Shown: positions 8,181 to 16,806, numbered from the stretch's first letter. The stretch is 34,519 nucleotides of DNA from Nitrospira sp. (GCA_020430245.1 JAGQKG010000013.1:1-34519); one strand, 5' to 3'. Made by a program: numbers and translations. The notes: generated by a model not told the origin, from the letters alone.

Positions 8181-8744
8181 CTAGTGAAAGAGGTGGCTTT
8201 GTGCTTGGTTCAGGTTCGGATCCTGAAAACGATTCAGGTCCAATCGGACAAAACCAAGGCCCGCGACACAGAGTTCGAAATTTGTTGAAAGCGTTTGAAA
8301 GAGTGCGGGTGGATTTTTGCCATAAAGGTCTTGATGGGAAGCGACAATGCTGTAAGAGCGTTTGCCGGCTTTGACGTAATCCACCAAAAAATCTTTGTGG
8401 TGAATAAGCCCGGAGCATTTTATCCGTTTGCAATATTCGGGGAAAAGTCCGGCGAGGAACAGGGTCAGATCCCCAATGTGACGATGAATATCTCGCTCTT
8501 TTTCGGCGGAAGATTGTTGGTTATGGGATTCGGCCGCGTACAGAAGTTCCACCACTGTTTCGACCGGTTCTCCCTCATGATCTTTAATACGGGAGAGTTG
8601 GTCGATATGGATAAATTCGAGGAGTAGGTTTGAAACATATTCCGTTACTTGAAAATCCGGCCATCCCAATGCTTCGGAAAAGTTTCGTTCTGTCAATCTG
8701 CCAAATAACTGCCTTAGAGGATGTTGTTCAGGGATTTGTGTCAT
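8181..8744 (-). CDS. Conserved-looking hypothetical cytoplasmic protein
   Basis: The product has 187 residues from ATG 8744; a TTG codon just before it could also serve. AAGG lies about five bases before the ATG. It is soluble and mostly helical, with the segments HPLRQLFGRLTERNFSEALGWPD and EYVSNLLLEFIHIDQL and a middle part rich in His and Glu (AESHNQQSSAEKERDIHRHIGDLTLFLAGLFPEYC). It has no signal peptide or membrane helix. It follows dtd by 55 bases on the same strand, so murJ, dtd and this gene may be co-transcribed. I do not recognise the family. The coding call rests on codon regularity and the absence of a better frame. Confidence 0.75.
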   Translation of the reverse strand: MTQIPEQHPLRQLFGRLTERNFSEALGWPDFQVTEYVSNLLLEFIHIDQLSRIKDHEGEPVETVVELLYAAESHNQQSSAEKERDIHRHIGDLTLFLAGLFPEYCKRIKCSGLIHHKDFLVDYVKAGKRSYSIVASHQDLYGKNPPALFQTLSTNFELCVAGLGFVRLDLNRFQDPNLNQAQSHLFH

Positions 8745-8799
8745 CAACGCCTTTCCCTCTCTTTCCGCCGAATATCCCTTCGATAGGGTCTGTCGGTTT

Positions 8800-9297
8800 C
8801 TATGTGTGTCTATCGGCCTGATGTAAAAGGTTCTTAACCTTTTTTACTCCTTTGCCTGCCCTGCTGTCCAGGATGAGGGTCATGGGCCCATCATTGTCCA
8901 ATGCCACGACCATTTTCGCGCCAAATATTCCTGACTGTACCGCCAGATTGAGGGCTCGGAATTGTTCCAGTATTTCCTGATATCGCACGCGTGCTACGTC
9001 TGGTGGTGCTGCCAACTCAAAGCTTGGGCGTCGTCCTTTCTCGATATTGGCCAGTAAGGTAAATTGAGAGATTAGGAGAAGTTCACCATTGATGTCTTGA
9101 ACCGCATCAGTCATTTTCCCTTGTGGGTCCGGGAAAATTCGTAGTCGAGGAATTTTATCGACCATGAAGGACACGTCTTGACTGGTATCCCCTTGGGCGA
9201 CCCCTAACAGGATGACGAGTCCCCGGTGGATGTGGGCGATGACTTGGTTCTCCACCGTGACCGAAGCCTGTCTGACCCGTTGTATAACGGCAATCAT
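8800..9297 (-). CDS. dtd: D-aminoacyl-tRNA deacylase
   Basis: Dtd removes D-amino acids (and glycine mischarged on tRNA-Ala) from tRNA, a proofreading step in translation. The 165-residue protein starts MIAVIQRVRQASVTVEN, with SQFTLLANIEKGRRPSFELA in the middle and the active-site loop NDGPMTL. The usual loop is NDGPVT, so methionine for valine is a mild change. The length is slightly above the usual 145-150 because of a basic tail (AGKGVKKVKNLLHQADRHT). ATG at 9297 is preceded by AAGG. It lies 72 bases after murJ on the same strand. Confidence 0.96.
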   Translation of the reverse strand: MIAVIQRVRQASVTVENQVIAHIHRGLVILLGVAQGDTSQDVSFMVDKIPRLRIFPDPQGKMTDAVQDINGELLLISQFTLLANIEKGRRPSFELAAPPDVARVRYQEILEQFRALNLAVQSGIFGAKMVVALDNDGPMTLILDSRAGKGVKKVKNLLHQADRHT

Positions 9298-9369
9298 GAA
9301 ACCTTTCGTGTTACCGCCTATCTCACGCCCAGACCGACATGAGGACGGTATGTCTGTCAGTTGGAACGC

Positions 9370-10989
9370 TTATGCTGTGGAAGGTGGTTTGCGTATTTTT
9401 CGTCGCAACATGAGCTTCAGGTGCATGAGTTCCTCTGACTTGAATAGGTGGTGAACGGAAAAATATCCAATCGTGCTTGTAACAAGCGCCAGAGTCAACC
9501 AGGCAACTTTTTCCAGGCTCTGTCCTGTTGTCTGCCATAGCGGGAATCCTGAAATCCAGACGGAAATGGCGATGAGAGGGAGAAGAGCGGTTCCTGTGCG
9601 GACCAGGGATTTTCCGAGTGTCTTCCACAGTAATCCCTTAAGGCGCTTCCCTAAAATGGTCAGTAAGATAAGGGTGTTCCCCATTGCGGCACATGCCGTC
9701 GCCAGGGCTAACCCGGTGTATTGAAACCATTGCATAAGCCATAATGACAGACCAACGTTGAGGATAACCGACACGATAGCCACAATGGCGGGTGTCTTCG
9801 TATCTTGAAGGGAATAAAACGCGGTTGCCAGAATTCGATAACTGGCAAACGCCCACAATCCAATTGAAAACCCGAGAAGGGCGGATGCGGTTCCAACCGT
9901 GTCTATAGCCGAAAAGGCGCCATGCTCAAAAAACACATGAATAATGGGTATGCGTAATAGCATTAGTCCAACCATTGATGGAAGGATGATAAATAGCACC
10001 ATGCGTAACCCGAAATTTACCGTTTCCCGTAGTTCATGAATGGCTCCGCGGGCTGCTTGGCCGGACAACGTTGGCAAAATGGCTGTGGCCATTGCCACAC
10101 CAAATATCCCTAGTGGGAATTGAATGAGGCGCATCCCGTAAAACAGATACGTGGGGCCCCCTTGAAAATACGAAGCTAAAATCGTGCTGACGGTGAGATT
10201 GATTTGGGTCACAGCTAATCCTAGCAAGGAAGGAAGGAGCAGAAAGCCCATTCGCTGCACTCCGGGATGGCGTGGATGAAAATTCCAGGACAAGGGGAAA
10301 TGATGTTTGTGTAAACTGGGTAATTGCATGAGGAATTGAGCGAGCCCTCCCACCACAATGCCAATGGCCACAGCCAGAATCGCCTGATCAAATAACGGGG
10401 AAATGGTCACTGCAAAGAAAATGACACACAGATTGAAAAAGACAGGGGCCAAGGCAGGAACGGCAAATGAATGGAGGGAATTGAGTATTCCCATGGCCAG
10501 GGCTGCAAGGCTCACAAAGAGTAAGTAGGGGAACATGATCTGCGTGAGGAGCGTGGTCGTGGCGAGTTGATTCGCTTCTCCATGGAGGCCTGGCGCAAGA
10601 AGCCAGACGAGACCCGGTGCGGCAACCATGCCCATTAAGGTGACGAAGGTCACGATCGTGAGGAGCGTGGTAAATGCTGCGCTGGCTAGCTCCCAGGTTT
10701 CCTGCTTGGAGCGGGTCGAATGATATTCAGTGAACACCGGAATAAAGGCGGAAGACATGGACCCTTCCGCAAACAGTTCTCGTAACAAATTGGGAATTCG
10801 GTAGGCGATGTAAAAGGCGTCTGCTGAAGCGTTGGCGCCAAACAAATTGGCGAGCGTGACATCTCGAATAAATCCGAGGATCCGACTAAGGAAAGTGGCT
10901 CCGCCGATCAGCCCGGCCGCACGGCTAATACGATGTGTTTCTCCTTGAGGAGATGACGGGGCTGGGGGAGGTTGAGCTGATTGGGACAT
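9370..10989 (-). CDS. murJ: Lipid II flippase MurJ
   Basis: MurJ moves lipid II across the inner membrane for peptidoglycan synthesis. The 539-residue product has many hydrophobic segments (about 14 expected) and the family's N-terminal signature: GGATFLSRILGFIRDVTLA, then ADAFYIAYRIPNLLRELFAEG and SSAFIPVFTEY. The conserved arginines in these segments line the lipid cavity in characterised MurJ. The C-terminus is short and basic. No strong ribosome site precedes ATG 10989. An inverted repeat lies 36 bases upstream of the start, in the region shared with the divergent spermidine-synthase-like gene. Confidence 0.96.
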   Translation of the reverse strand: MSQSAQPPPAPSSPQGETHRISRAAGLIGGATFLSRILGFIRDVTLANLFGANASADAFYIAYRIPNLLRELFAEGSMSSAFIPVFTEYHSTRSKQETWELASAAFTTLLTIVTFVTLMGMVAAPGLVWLLAPGLHGEANQLATTTLLTQIMFPYLLFVSLAALAMGILNSLHSFAVPALAPVFFNLCVIFFAVTISPLFDQAILAVAIGIVVGGLAQFLMQLPSLHKHHFPLSWNFHPRHPGVQRMGFLLLPSLLGLAVTQINLTVSTILASYFQGGPTYLFYGMRLIQFPLGIFGVAMATAILPTLSGQAARGAIHELRETVNFGLRMVLFIILPSMVGLMLLRIPIIHVFFEHGAFSAIDTVGTASALLGFSIGLWAFASYRILATAFYSLQDTKTPAIVAIVSVILNVGLSLWLMQWFQYTGLALATACAAMGNTLILLTILGKRLKGLLWKTLGKSLVRTGTALLPLIAISVWISGFPLWQTTGQSLEKVAWLTLALVTSTIGYFSVHHLFKSEELMHLKLMLRRKIRKPPSTA

Positions 10990-11025
10990 CCGAATAGGAA
11001 TGTTACCGGAAAGGGTTAAATCGTT

Positions 11026-11049
11026 TCACCCTGTCAGATTTCAGGGTGA
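11026..11049. repeat. 8-bp inverted repeat between divergent genes
   Basis: TCACCCTG and CAGGGTGA are separated by eight bases. The repeat sits 36 bases before the murJ ATG and upstream of the plus-strand promoter. It could be an operator or a leader hairpin in the murJ transcript. No poly-T tract follows on either strand. Confidence 0.45.
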
Positions 11050-11127
11050 GATTGTCTTGCTCTCTTTAAAAGGGGATCAGGATCCATACGCAGAACCTGA
11101 ATGCGCGCGTTTTTACTGGACCTTGAA

Positions 11128-11156
11128 TTGACACCCTCTAAATCATGCTTTAGCAT
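11128..11156 (+). promoter_or_regulatory. Sigma-70-type promoter for the spermidine-synthase-like gene
   Basis: A perfect -35 TTGACA (11128-11133) and -10 TAGCAT (11151-11156, four of six consensus bases) are spaced by 17 bases. This puts transcription start about 27 bases before ATG 11190. Confidence 0.55.
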
Positions 11157-11189
11157 CACTTCCCTTTTGTTCATGCAGTTCTCCATCTT

Positions 11190-12731
11190 ATGCCAAGATC
11201 TTCGTTGACTCAATCCAATCTGCCACGATGGACGTGTTTTGTAACCGCGTTTTCGACCGGTGCGGTGGTGATGGCGCTGGAAATTTTAGGAAGCCGACTT
11301 CTCGCGCCGGTTTTTGGAAGTTCACTATTTGTCTGGGGCGGGCTGATCGGGGTGGTCCTGGCTGCCATGAGCAGTGGGTATGCTGCTGGAGGATGGCTGG
11401 CTGATCGATTTGCTCCTCAGAGGGTGCTGGCTGGGCTGTTGTTGCTGTCCGGCACTTGGACCCTGTTATTGGCATGGGTTGGACAGCCCGTAGTTTTTGG
11501 AGTGTCCCAATGGATTCAGGATCCTCGCTGGGGGCCATGTCTTGCGGCCGGTGTGCTGTTGGCGGTTCCGGCATTTGGATTGAGCGGCGTTCTCCCGGCC
11601 CTCTTGCGTTTGGCTATCGGGGATATGGGACATCTTGGGCGTCATACCGGTGGCATGATTGCGGTTTCAACTATCGGGAGCCTTATCGGGACCTGGGGAA
11701 CGTCCTTTTATCTTTTAACCTGGCTGGGTAGTACTACCTTAGTCGCTATCCTTGGCGTGGTCCAGGTATGTCTTGGCCTATGGTGGACATTCAGAATTGG
11801 AATACTCCAGCCGAGCCTACAGGCCATGCTTCTTGCGGGAGTAGCTGGAATGACCTGGCTGGGTTTTCATCCAGTCAGCATTTTACCACCGGCTATTTAT
11901 CAGGAAGATAGCCCGTACCAGCAGGTGAGAGTGAGTGAAAATGATTTATTTCGTTATCTCATTTTGGACAATACCTTTCATGCGGTGATGTGGAAAGCGA
12001 CGCCGGAATCCCTTGCCTTGCCCTATAGCCAAGTGATGATGGGGGTTTTGCCACTTGTCGAGAGTCCTCGGCGAGGGTTGATTTTAGGCCATGGCGGAGG
12101 ATCATTGGCAAAGTGGCTAGGGAAGAATTGGCCGGATTTGGAATTGGATGTCGTGGAAATGGACCCGTCTGTTGTCAGAGCCGCAGAACGGTATTTTGAT
12201 TATACCCCACCGCTCAACCATCATGTGTATGTGCAAGACGCTCGCACGTTTTTACGAAACAATCCTTTCCAGTATGATGTGGTATGGGTGGATGTGTTTG
12301 CCAGGCATCTCATTCCATTCCATGTGACGACTCAGGAATTCTTTGAGGAATTACGGAAACATGTGCACCCTGAAGGTGCGGTGGCCGTGAATCTGGCGTC
12401 GTCCGGTTCGACCGCGAATGTTCGCCGTGCACAAGCGGTATTGAGTACGATGCAACTGGCGTTTCCTGAAGTGGTGCCCTACGGTGTTGCGGGTCCTGAG
12501 TGGTTAAATACAAAAAAAGGATCCGTGAACCTGATTTTTTTTGGTGGGAAACCTGTTTCCGTTATGCGAGATTCGCATTTTTTGGATGTCCTGGCTCGTC
12601 AGATGAATCATGATCGATTTCCGCCAGAAGGGTTTGCATTTTTCATGTCACAGGAGCCGGTCATACTGGCTCCCGGACAAATTCTGACCGATGATTTCTC
12701 TCCCCTAGATTTACTTCAGGGAGAAGGGTGA
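11190..12731 (+). CDS. Membrane-fused spermidine-synthase-like protein (SpeE superfamily)
   Basis: The 513-residue product has an N-terminal half of about 230 residues with six or seven hydrophobic helices (TGAVVMALEILGSRLLAPVFG, then GSSLFVWGGLIGVVLAAMS). This is the usual membrane part of the fused transporter-like/spermidine-synthase family. The C-terminal half is a Rossmann methyltransferase fold with LGHGGGSLAKWL, the acidic strand-2 end VVEMDP, DARTFL, and YDVVWVDVF, ending TDDFSPLDLL. In true aminopropyltransferases VVWVDVF is followed by a catalytic Asp-containing loop (DSSDP type); here it reads ARHLIPFHVTTQEFF, so polyamine synthesis is doubtful. No ribosome site is visible before ATG 11190. 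The real substrate is unknown. Confidence 0.88.
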   Translation: MPRSSLTQSNLPRWTCFVTAFSTGAVVMALEILGSRLLAPVFGSSLFVWGGLIGVVLAAMSSGYAAGGWLADRFAPQRVLAGLLLLSGTWTLLLAWVGQPVVFGVSQWIQDPRWGPCLAAGVLLAVPAFGLSGVLPALLRLAIGDMGHLGRHTGGMIAVSTIGSLIGTWGTSFYLLTWLGSTTLVAILGVVQVCLGLWWTFRIGILQPSLQAMLLAGVAGMTWLGFHPVSILPPAIYQEDSPYQQVRVSENDLFRYLILDNTFHAVMWKATPESLALPYSQVMMGVLPLVESPRRGLILGHGGGSLAKWLGKNWPDLELDVVEMDPSVVRAAERYFDYTPPLNHHVYVQDARTFLRNNPFQYDVVWVDVFARHLIPFHVTTQEFFEELRKHVHPEGAVAVNLASSGSTANVRRAQAVLSTMQLAFPEVVPYGVAGPEWLNTKKGSVNLIFFGGKPVSVMRDSHFLDVLARQMNHDRFPPEGFAFFMSQEPVILAPGQILTDDFSPLDLLQGEG

Positions 12732-13249
12732 GCTTCCCCTTCGCTTCGAGTCTCAAGGGTTCCTCCATAATTCATAAAAACGGTTTAGCATACCCCATCT
12801 TGGTGAGGGGAGATATGCGCAATTGAAATTAAACAACACGATTGAAGATTCCCCCAGTTTGTTTGGGGAATTTTCACTGGAAAAGCAAGCTATCTTTAGT
12901 TTTTATCGTGGGAATAATCTAGATGTTTAAAAAACGGTAAGGGGCCACTGTAAGAAAAAATAGGGTCCACTCATGTGGCGTCTGGGAGTATTACTCTAGC
13001 GATTATGGTTGCAAAGAGTTATTTTTGGTTTGGCGGTTTTTCATCACCACGTTTATCAGGTGCGCGTAATCCCAATATCGGGTTCAGACCAGAATTTCCG
13101 GCATGAGCCGTCCAACTATATCTTGATCTTGGCCGTCGAGAGGCCTCGTCGTCGCAATCCGGAGCCTGGAGACAAAAATTATCCTACAGACCAGCAATCG
13201 AAGAAGAAATCACTATGTACTTATGAGGGCATGGGGCCAAGATACAATC
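12732..13249. other. Intergenic stretch with a terminator and no gene
   Basis: About 518 bases lie between the spermidine-synthase-like gene and the 3' end of the small hypothetical gene. Apart from the hairpin at 12848-12874 I see no feature. A plus-strand frame from 13009 overlaps the antisense of the hypothetical gene and lacks any domain. Confidence 0.5.
12848..12874 (+). terminator. Probable rho-independent terminator
   Basis: ATTCCCC (12848-12854) pairs with GGGGAAT (12865-12871) around a 10-base loop, followed by TTTT. It lies 117 bases after the spermidine-synthase-like gene and could end that transcript. Confidence 0.45.
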
Positions 13250-13573
13250 TTAGTTTTGACAGACAGCGGCTGGCCAAAATTTGTAACGAATTTGAGGTAG
13301 CTGAGCGCCGTCAAAATTCGGAAGATCATAAAGGCATCGATCAACCACGGCTACCTCATCTTGAGTAAATTCGAAGACTTTCCGTGATTTCCAAAATTGA
13401 TCCAGCGTAAAATAATCTCCTGTAGTTGGCTTTTCCGCCAGTGCAGCCTGAAGTGCCTTGAAGACTGCGGTATCGGCTCCTGGGATCCGTCCGTTGTTAC
13501 GGGTAATGCACCATTTTGTGATTTCGGCTACCCCATACATGCTTAGATCAATTTTCTGCTTTTCCTCAGCCAT
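13250..13573 (-). CDS. Small hypothetical protein, 107 residues
   Basis: ATG 13573 follows a strong AAGGAGG site with five bases spacing; an upstream in-frame start at 13597 would overlap that site and is rejected. The protein begins MAEEKQKIDLSMYGVAEITK and has a distinctive middle (CITRNNGRIPGADTAVFKALQAAL, YFTLDQFWKSRKVFEF). It ends YKFWPAAVCQN. It is soluble, with no signal peptide or metal motif; the three cysteines are spread out. The strong ribosome site suggests good expression. I do not recognise the family. Confidence 0.75.
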   Translation of the reverse strand: MAEEKQKIDLSMYGVAEITKWCITRNNGRIPGADTAVFKALQAALAEKPTTGDYFTLDQFWKSRKVFEFTQDEVAVVDRCLYDLPNFDGAQLPQIRYKFWPAAVCQN

Positions 13574-13841
13574 GGTTTCCTCCTTAAAAACAGACAAAAA
13601 GACAAAAAATCTCTATAACATAAAGGGAGTCCTGTCATCCAGTCTGTTATGGTCATTCCTTTTAAAATAACCAATGGAAAATTTGTATCTTGTTAGAAAA
13701 GATGAGATATCTCGGACTACTAGCCGGTTTTACATCATTTGGGGAAATCCGTATACTCGGGGCGCTGGGCATGGTTTATCCTGCATCTATCTATATTCGC
13801 ACCCTCTCCACCAATCATATTCTGGAGAAAGGCAAGAAGAA

Positions 13842-15026
13842 TTGTATTCCATTCCATCCTTGTGGGCTCGACTTGGTGTTCCTCTGGGCCTTTTGGCCAT
13901 GCTGTCTTTAGTCGGATGTCCTACACGTGAGGAGTACCATCCTCCTGATCTGATCTATCATTACATTGACATTCCAGTCGGGAAAAACCCTACGTCAATC
14001 CGAGCAAGTGACTTTAACGGCGATGGATTTACGGATTTGATCACCAGCAATATTCAGGGAAATTCGCTATCCCTTCTCTTTGGAAAGGGGGACGGGAGTT
14101 TTCAGGACCAAAAAACGATTTCTGCCTGTCAGGAGCCGAGAAATGTGGCTGTTGATGATTTTAATCTTGACCACGTGCCGGATTTCGTCGTGGCGTGCTC
14201 AGGAGACAATCATGCTCTTGTGTTTTTGGGACAAGGCGATGGGACGTTTTTGCGTGGGGCCCAATACCTGGTTCATCGTACACCAGTGAGTATTGCTACA
14301 GGCGATTTTAATGAAGATTTTCTTCCTGATTTAGCGGTGGCTCTCCGCAATGACAAAATTCAAATTCTATTGGGGATGGGAAACGGAAAATTTCGGTTGG
14401 GGCCTTTGTATGAATATGGGGATACGCCTACCTCTGTGGCCACTGAGGATTTGAATGGGGATAAACATTTGGATTTGGCAGTGACCAATGGAGGGCCCAT
14501 GAGTCATGCGGTGTCGATCTGGCTGGGATTAGGGGATGGCTCCTTCCAAGCTCCAACTGACTATCGAACTGGCAAGCGCCCCCTGGGGGTCTCATTTGCG
14601 GATTTCAATACTGATCGAGCCTTGGATCTTCTTGTGATTAACGGTGAAATGAATACGATCACTGTATTTTTAGGAAACGGAGACGGGACTTTTCAAGAGG
14701 GAAAGGAATCAGGCGGTGATGCCGGTCCAAATTTTGGGGTGGCTCAGGATTTTGACGGTGATAAAGTTCCGGATGTGGCCGTTGCCAATATTCAATCCGG
14801 GAGTATTTCATTGTTATTTGGGAAAGGTGATGGGACTTTTCAATATCCGCCCAGAGATTATCCCACTCCGCATGCCCCATTTGCATTGACGACCCTATCG
14901 ATTGCAACTAATCGGGGGGAAGAACCCGGATTGGCGGTTGTGAATAACGCTTCGAGTAATGTCTCCATTTTTTTACATCATGGGTTGAATATCCGGAAGG
15001 GCCAACCTCCCGCCACTCCCTCTTGA
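13842..15026 (+). CDS. FG-GAP/VCBS-repeat beta-propeller lipoprotein
   Basis: Six repeats of about 60 residues each carry a calcium-type loop (DFNGDGFTDL, DFNLDHVPDF, DFNEDFLPDL, DLNGDKHLDL, DFNTDRALDL, DFDGDKVPDV) followed by a blade strand such as SLLFGKGDGSF. A weaker seventh blade (VSIFLHHG) closes the ring, so a seven-bladed propeller is likely. A lipobox LSLVGC gives a predicted lipidated cysteine, so the protein should be membrane-anchored and face the periplasm or outside. The frame is open from ATG 13674, but the first 56 codons look non-coding and bury the signal peptide. TTG 13842 (GGAGAAAGG upstream) or TTG 13860 gives a normal lipoprotein signal. The start is uncertain. The ligand is unknown; such propellers often mediate adhesion or protein contacts. 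Confidence 0.85.
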   Translation: MYSIPSLWARLGVPLGLLAMLSLVGCPTREEYHPPDLIYHYIDIPVGKNPTSIRASDFNGDGFTDLITSNIQGNSLSLLFGKGDGSFQDQKTISACQEPRNVAVDDFNLDHVPDFVVACSGDNHALVFLGQGDGTFLRGAQYLVHRTPVSIATGDFNEDFLPDLAVALRNDKIQILLGMGNGKFRLGPLYEYGDTPTSVATEDLNGDKHLDLAVTNGGPMSHAVSIWLGLGDGSFQAPTDYRTGKRPLGVSFADFNTDRALDLLVINGEMNTITVFLGNGDGTFQEGKESGGDAGPNFGVAQDFDGDKVPDVAVANIQSGSISLLFGKGDGTFQYPPRDYPTPHAPFALTTLSIATNRGEEPGLAVVNNASSNVSIFLHHGLNIRKGQPPATPS

Positions 15027-15080
15027 TGTTTCTCCAAATGGAATATTCTTGACACCAGATTTCTGCCATGGATACAGTAC

Positions 15081-15105
15081 TTTTGCCTTTAAGAAAGAGG
15101 CAAAA
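15081..15105. repeat. 8-bp perfect inverted repeat after the FG-GAP gene
   Basis: TTTTGCCT and AGGCAAAA flank a nine-base loop. It lies 55 bases past the FG-GAP stop codon. It may act as a transcript-end hairpin, but no T-tract follows on the plus strand. Confidence 0.35.
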
Positions 15106-15143
15106 CGCCGTTCCAAAGCGTGATTCAGCCTTGTGAGGAGAAT

Positions 15144-15344
15144 GTGCGAACTTTTGGCTGGTGGTTTGGAATGGGGTCTCTGTTGACCTTGGCCGTCTTG
15201 CTGGTTCAGGGAGGAATGAGAGACCTGATTTATGGTTCCTCCCATACTGGAACGTGGGAAGGGATTCTTTCCATGGGGCTGACGATTTTTGGGGGTGGCG
15301 TTCTTGCTGGCTGTGTCGCAGTTATTTTAAATCGACTTCGTTAG
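15144..15344 (+). CDS. Putative small two-helix membrane protein
   Basis: The predicted product, about 66 residues, has two hydrophobic helices (WWFGMGSLLTLAVLLVQGG and ILSMGLTIFGGGVLAGCVAVIL), a glycine-rich second helix and a basic end (NRLR). The GTG at 15144 has GAGGAG only three bases upstream. A GTG at 15120 extends it by eight residues without a ribosome site. The helix pattern argues for a real gene, but the short length and poor start leave doubt. No family recognised. Confidence 0.45.
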   Translation: MRTFGWWFGMGSLLTLAVLLVQGGMRDLIYGSSHTGTWEGILSMGLTIFGGGVLAGCVAVILNRLR

Positions 15345-15460
15345 GCAACTGGGATTCCTCAGGAAGAAGATTGGTTTTGGGAGTGGCGAGGGAAAGTAAG
15401 GTAGGGATTGTCCTATCCACTCACCCTGGGTATTTTATTCAGGAGTAGGGCTGTATCGAT

Positions 15461-15643
15461 ATGACGTGCCTCAGATGCCAAGGGACAATGTTAGTTGAAC
15501 GTCAGTACACCAGAGTGTCACGAAGGTTCAACGCGAAATGTATCAATTGCGGCTTTTGGTTTGATTTAGCAGATGTGTTGCGGTTTTTTAAGCGCGTTCT
15601 CGAAAGCGGTTACCAGGGTCAAAAGATCCGTGAAACTCTCTAG
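15461..15643 (+). CDS. Small zinc-ribbon protein
   Basis: The 60-residue product has two CxxC knuckles (CLRC at 3-6 and CINC at 27-30), enough to bind one zinc. A basic linker separates them (VERQYTRVSRRFNAK). A helix with hydrophobic and basic residues follows (DLADVLRFFKRVLESGY). It is likely cytoplasmic. The AGGAG upstream is 15 bases from the ATG, longer than usual; GTAGGG is closer. The tandem CxxC pattern supports a true gene; its role is not known. Confidence 0.6.
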   Translation: MTCLRCQGTMLVERQYTRVSRRFNAKCINCGFWFDLADVLRFFKRVLESGYQGQKIRETL

Positions 15644-15966
15644 CCTGTTTTAAGGCCAACCTTCTTTACTTTCAACTTTATCAACTCAAAAATTTTATGA
15701 ACTGATTGAATCTTTGTCTGTGGCCCCTTGGGTGTGGCAAAGATCGGAGTGAATTCTACGGATTAATGCCGTGGCCTATTAGGCATTGGTTTCTTATGCC
15801 CAAACTGAATAATTTTGATTTTCGAAATTTAACCCCTTTCGCCTTCCTATCCCTGATATCACAATTTGAGCACAGTTTTTTCAGGAAAAATTCAATAACG
15901 TGGACCTTGGTCAATTCTATTCATGCGAGGCCAATATCTGTAAGACTGTCAATGAGACCCCTTTAA
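15644..15966. other. Intergenic stretch, no gene found
   Basis: About 320 AT-rich bases lie between the zinc-ribbon gene and the convergent end of ruvA. The only open frame (from 15706) starts at a TTG with no ribosome site and reads as random sequence. I found no tRNA or clear terminator. Confidence 0.5.
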
Positions 15967-16578
15967 TTAACCTTTGGCCAATTCTTTGAGTGTCATGCGG
16001 ATGAGATCTTCGAGTTCGTAGGTTTTGTCCAATTTAGCGGTGGCGAAATTCATGGCTTTTTTGACTTCTGGGGTGCGATATCCCAAATTAATCAGCGCGG
16101 AGGCGGCTTCTTCTTGGAGAAAGTTAGCAGGTTCTGTTGGGGCTGGTGAGGGTTTGTGGGAATCTGAAAGCATGATCCGATGGGTTTTGTCCTTTAACTC
16201 CAGAACGATTCGGCTCGCTGATTTCTTCCCAACTCCGGGGATGGAACCTAAGATTTCAATGTCACTGGTTTCAATTGCTTTACACAAATCAGGGATGGAA
16301 AGGGTCGATAACGCACTTAGAGCGAGCTTCGGTCCGACCCCGCTGATAGTGGTAAGAAGTGAAAAGGCTTGTTTCTCTTCAGTGGTGGAAAACCCAAAAA
16401 GCTGAATAGTGTCATTCCGCAAGTGGGTGGAGACAAAAACGTGCACTGCAGAATTGATTTCAGGAAGGGTGAAATAGGTAGAAAGGGCTATAAACACATG
16501 ATAGCCCACGCCCTGCACAGAAATTACGGCGTCTTGTGGGGTTTTTGAAAAGAGGGTTCCTGACAGGGAGGCGATCAT
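15967..16578 (-). CDS. ruvA: Holliday junction branch-migration protein RuvA
   Basis: RuvA binds four-way junctions and loads the RuvB motor in recombinational repair. The 203-residue protein has the N-terminal OB fold (MIASLSGTLFSKTPQDAVISVQGVGYHVFI), tandem helix-hairpin-helix motifs (LTTISGVGPKLALSALS and LGSIPGVGKKSASRIVLELKDK) and the C-terminal RuvB-binding domain (EEAASALINLGYRTPEVKKAM). The length is normal. No good ribosome site precedes ATG 16578. It lies 280 bases downstream of yebC; ruvC, which commonly sits between them, is absent from this window, as is ruvB. Confidence 0.96.
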   Translation of the reverse strand: MIASLSGTLFSKTPQDAVISVQGVGYHVFIALSTYFTLPEINSAVHVFVSTHLRNDTIQLFGFSTTEEKQAFSLLTTISGVGPKLALSALSTLSIPDLCKAIETSDIEILGSIPGVGKKSASRIVLELKDKTHRIMLSDSHKPSPAPTEPANFLQEEAASALINLGYRTPEVKKAMNFATAKLDKTYELEDLIRMTLKELAKG

Positions 16579-16806
16579 GATTGTGCGAAACTCAACTTTT
16601 CTTCAAATTGGCGAAGGAATCGTAGGGATGTGAAGAGGTAGAGTGGTGGATATAAAAAATAATGCCATGGAAAAACGGAATAGAGCCCAGAAGGCAGAAA
16701 GCCTGTCCGAGATTAGCGATCATAGCGAGAATCTGTTGGTTTGAGTCAGGCGTTTGGAACGTTTGAGGCGATTATTTGAGCTTTTGAAGGAAAGAGAACC
16801 GAAACT

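Noticed and set aside
13009-13368. Plus-strand frame in the spermidine-synthase to hypothetical gap
   Set aside because: Overlaps the antisense of the better-supported 107-residue gene, with no ribosome site or domain.
13674-13841. Upstream 56 codons as part of the FG-GAP lipoprotein
   Set aside because: They would bury the lipoprotein signal peptide and have a non-coding look; a TTG start nearer the signal is preferred.
15706-15966. 86-codon plus-strand frame before ruvA
   Set aside because: TTG start with no ribosome site and random-looking sequence in an AT-rich gap.
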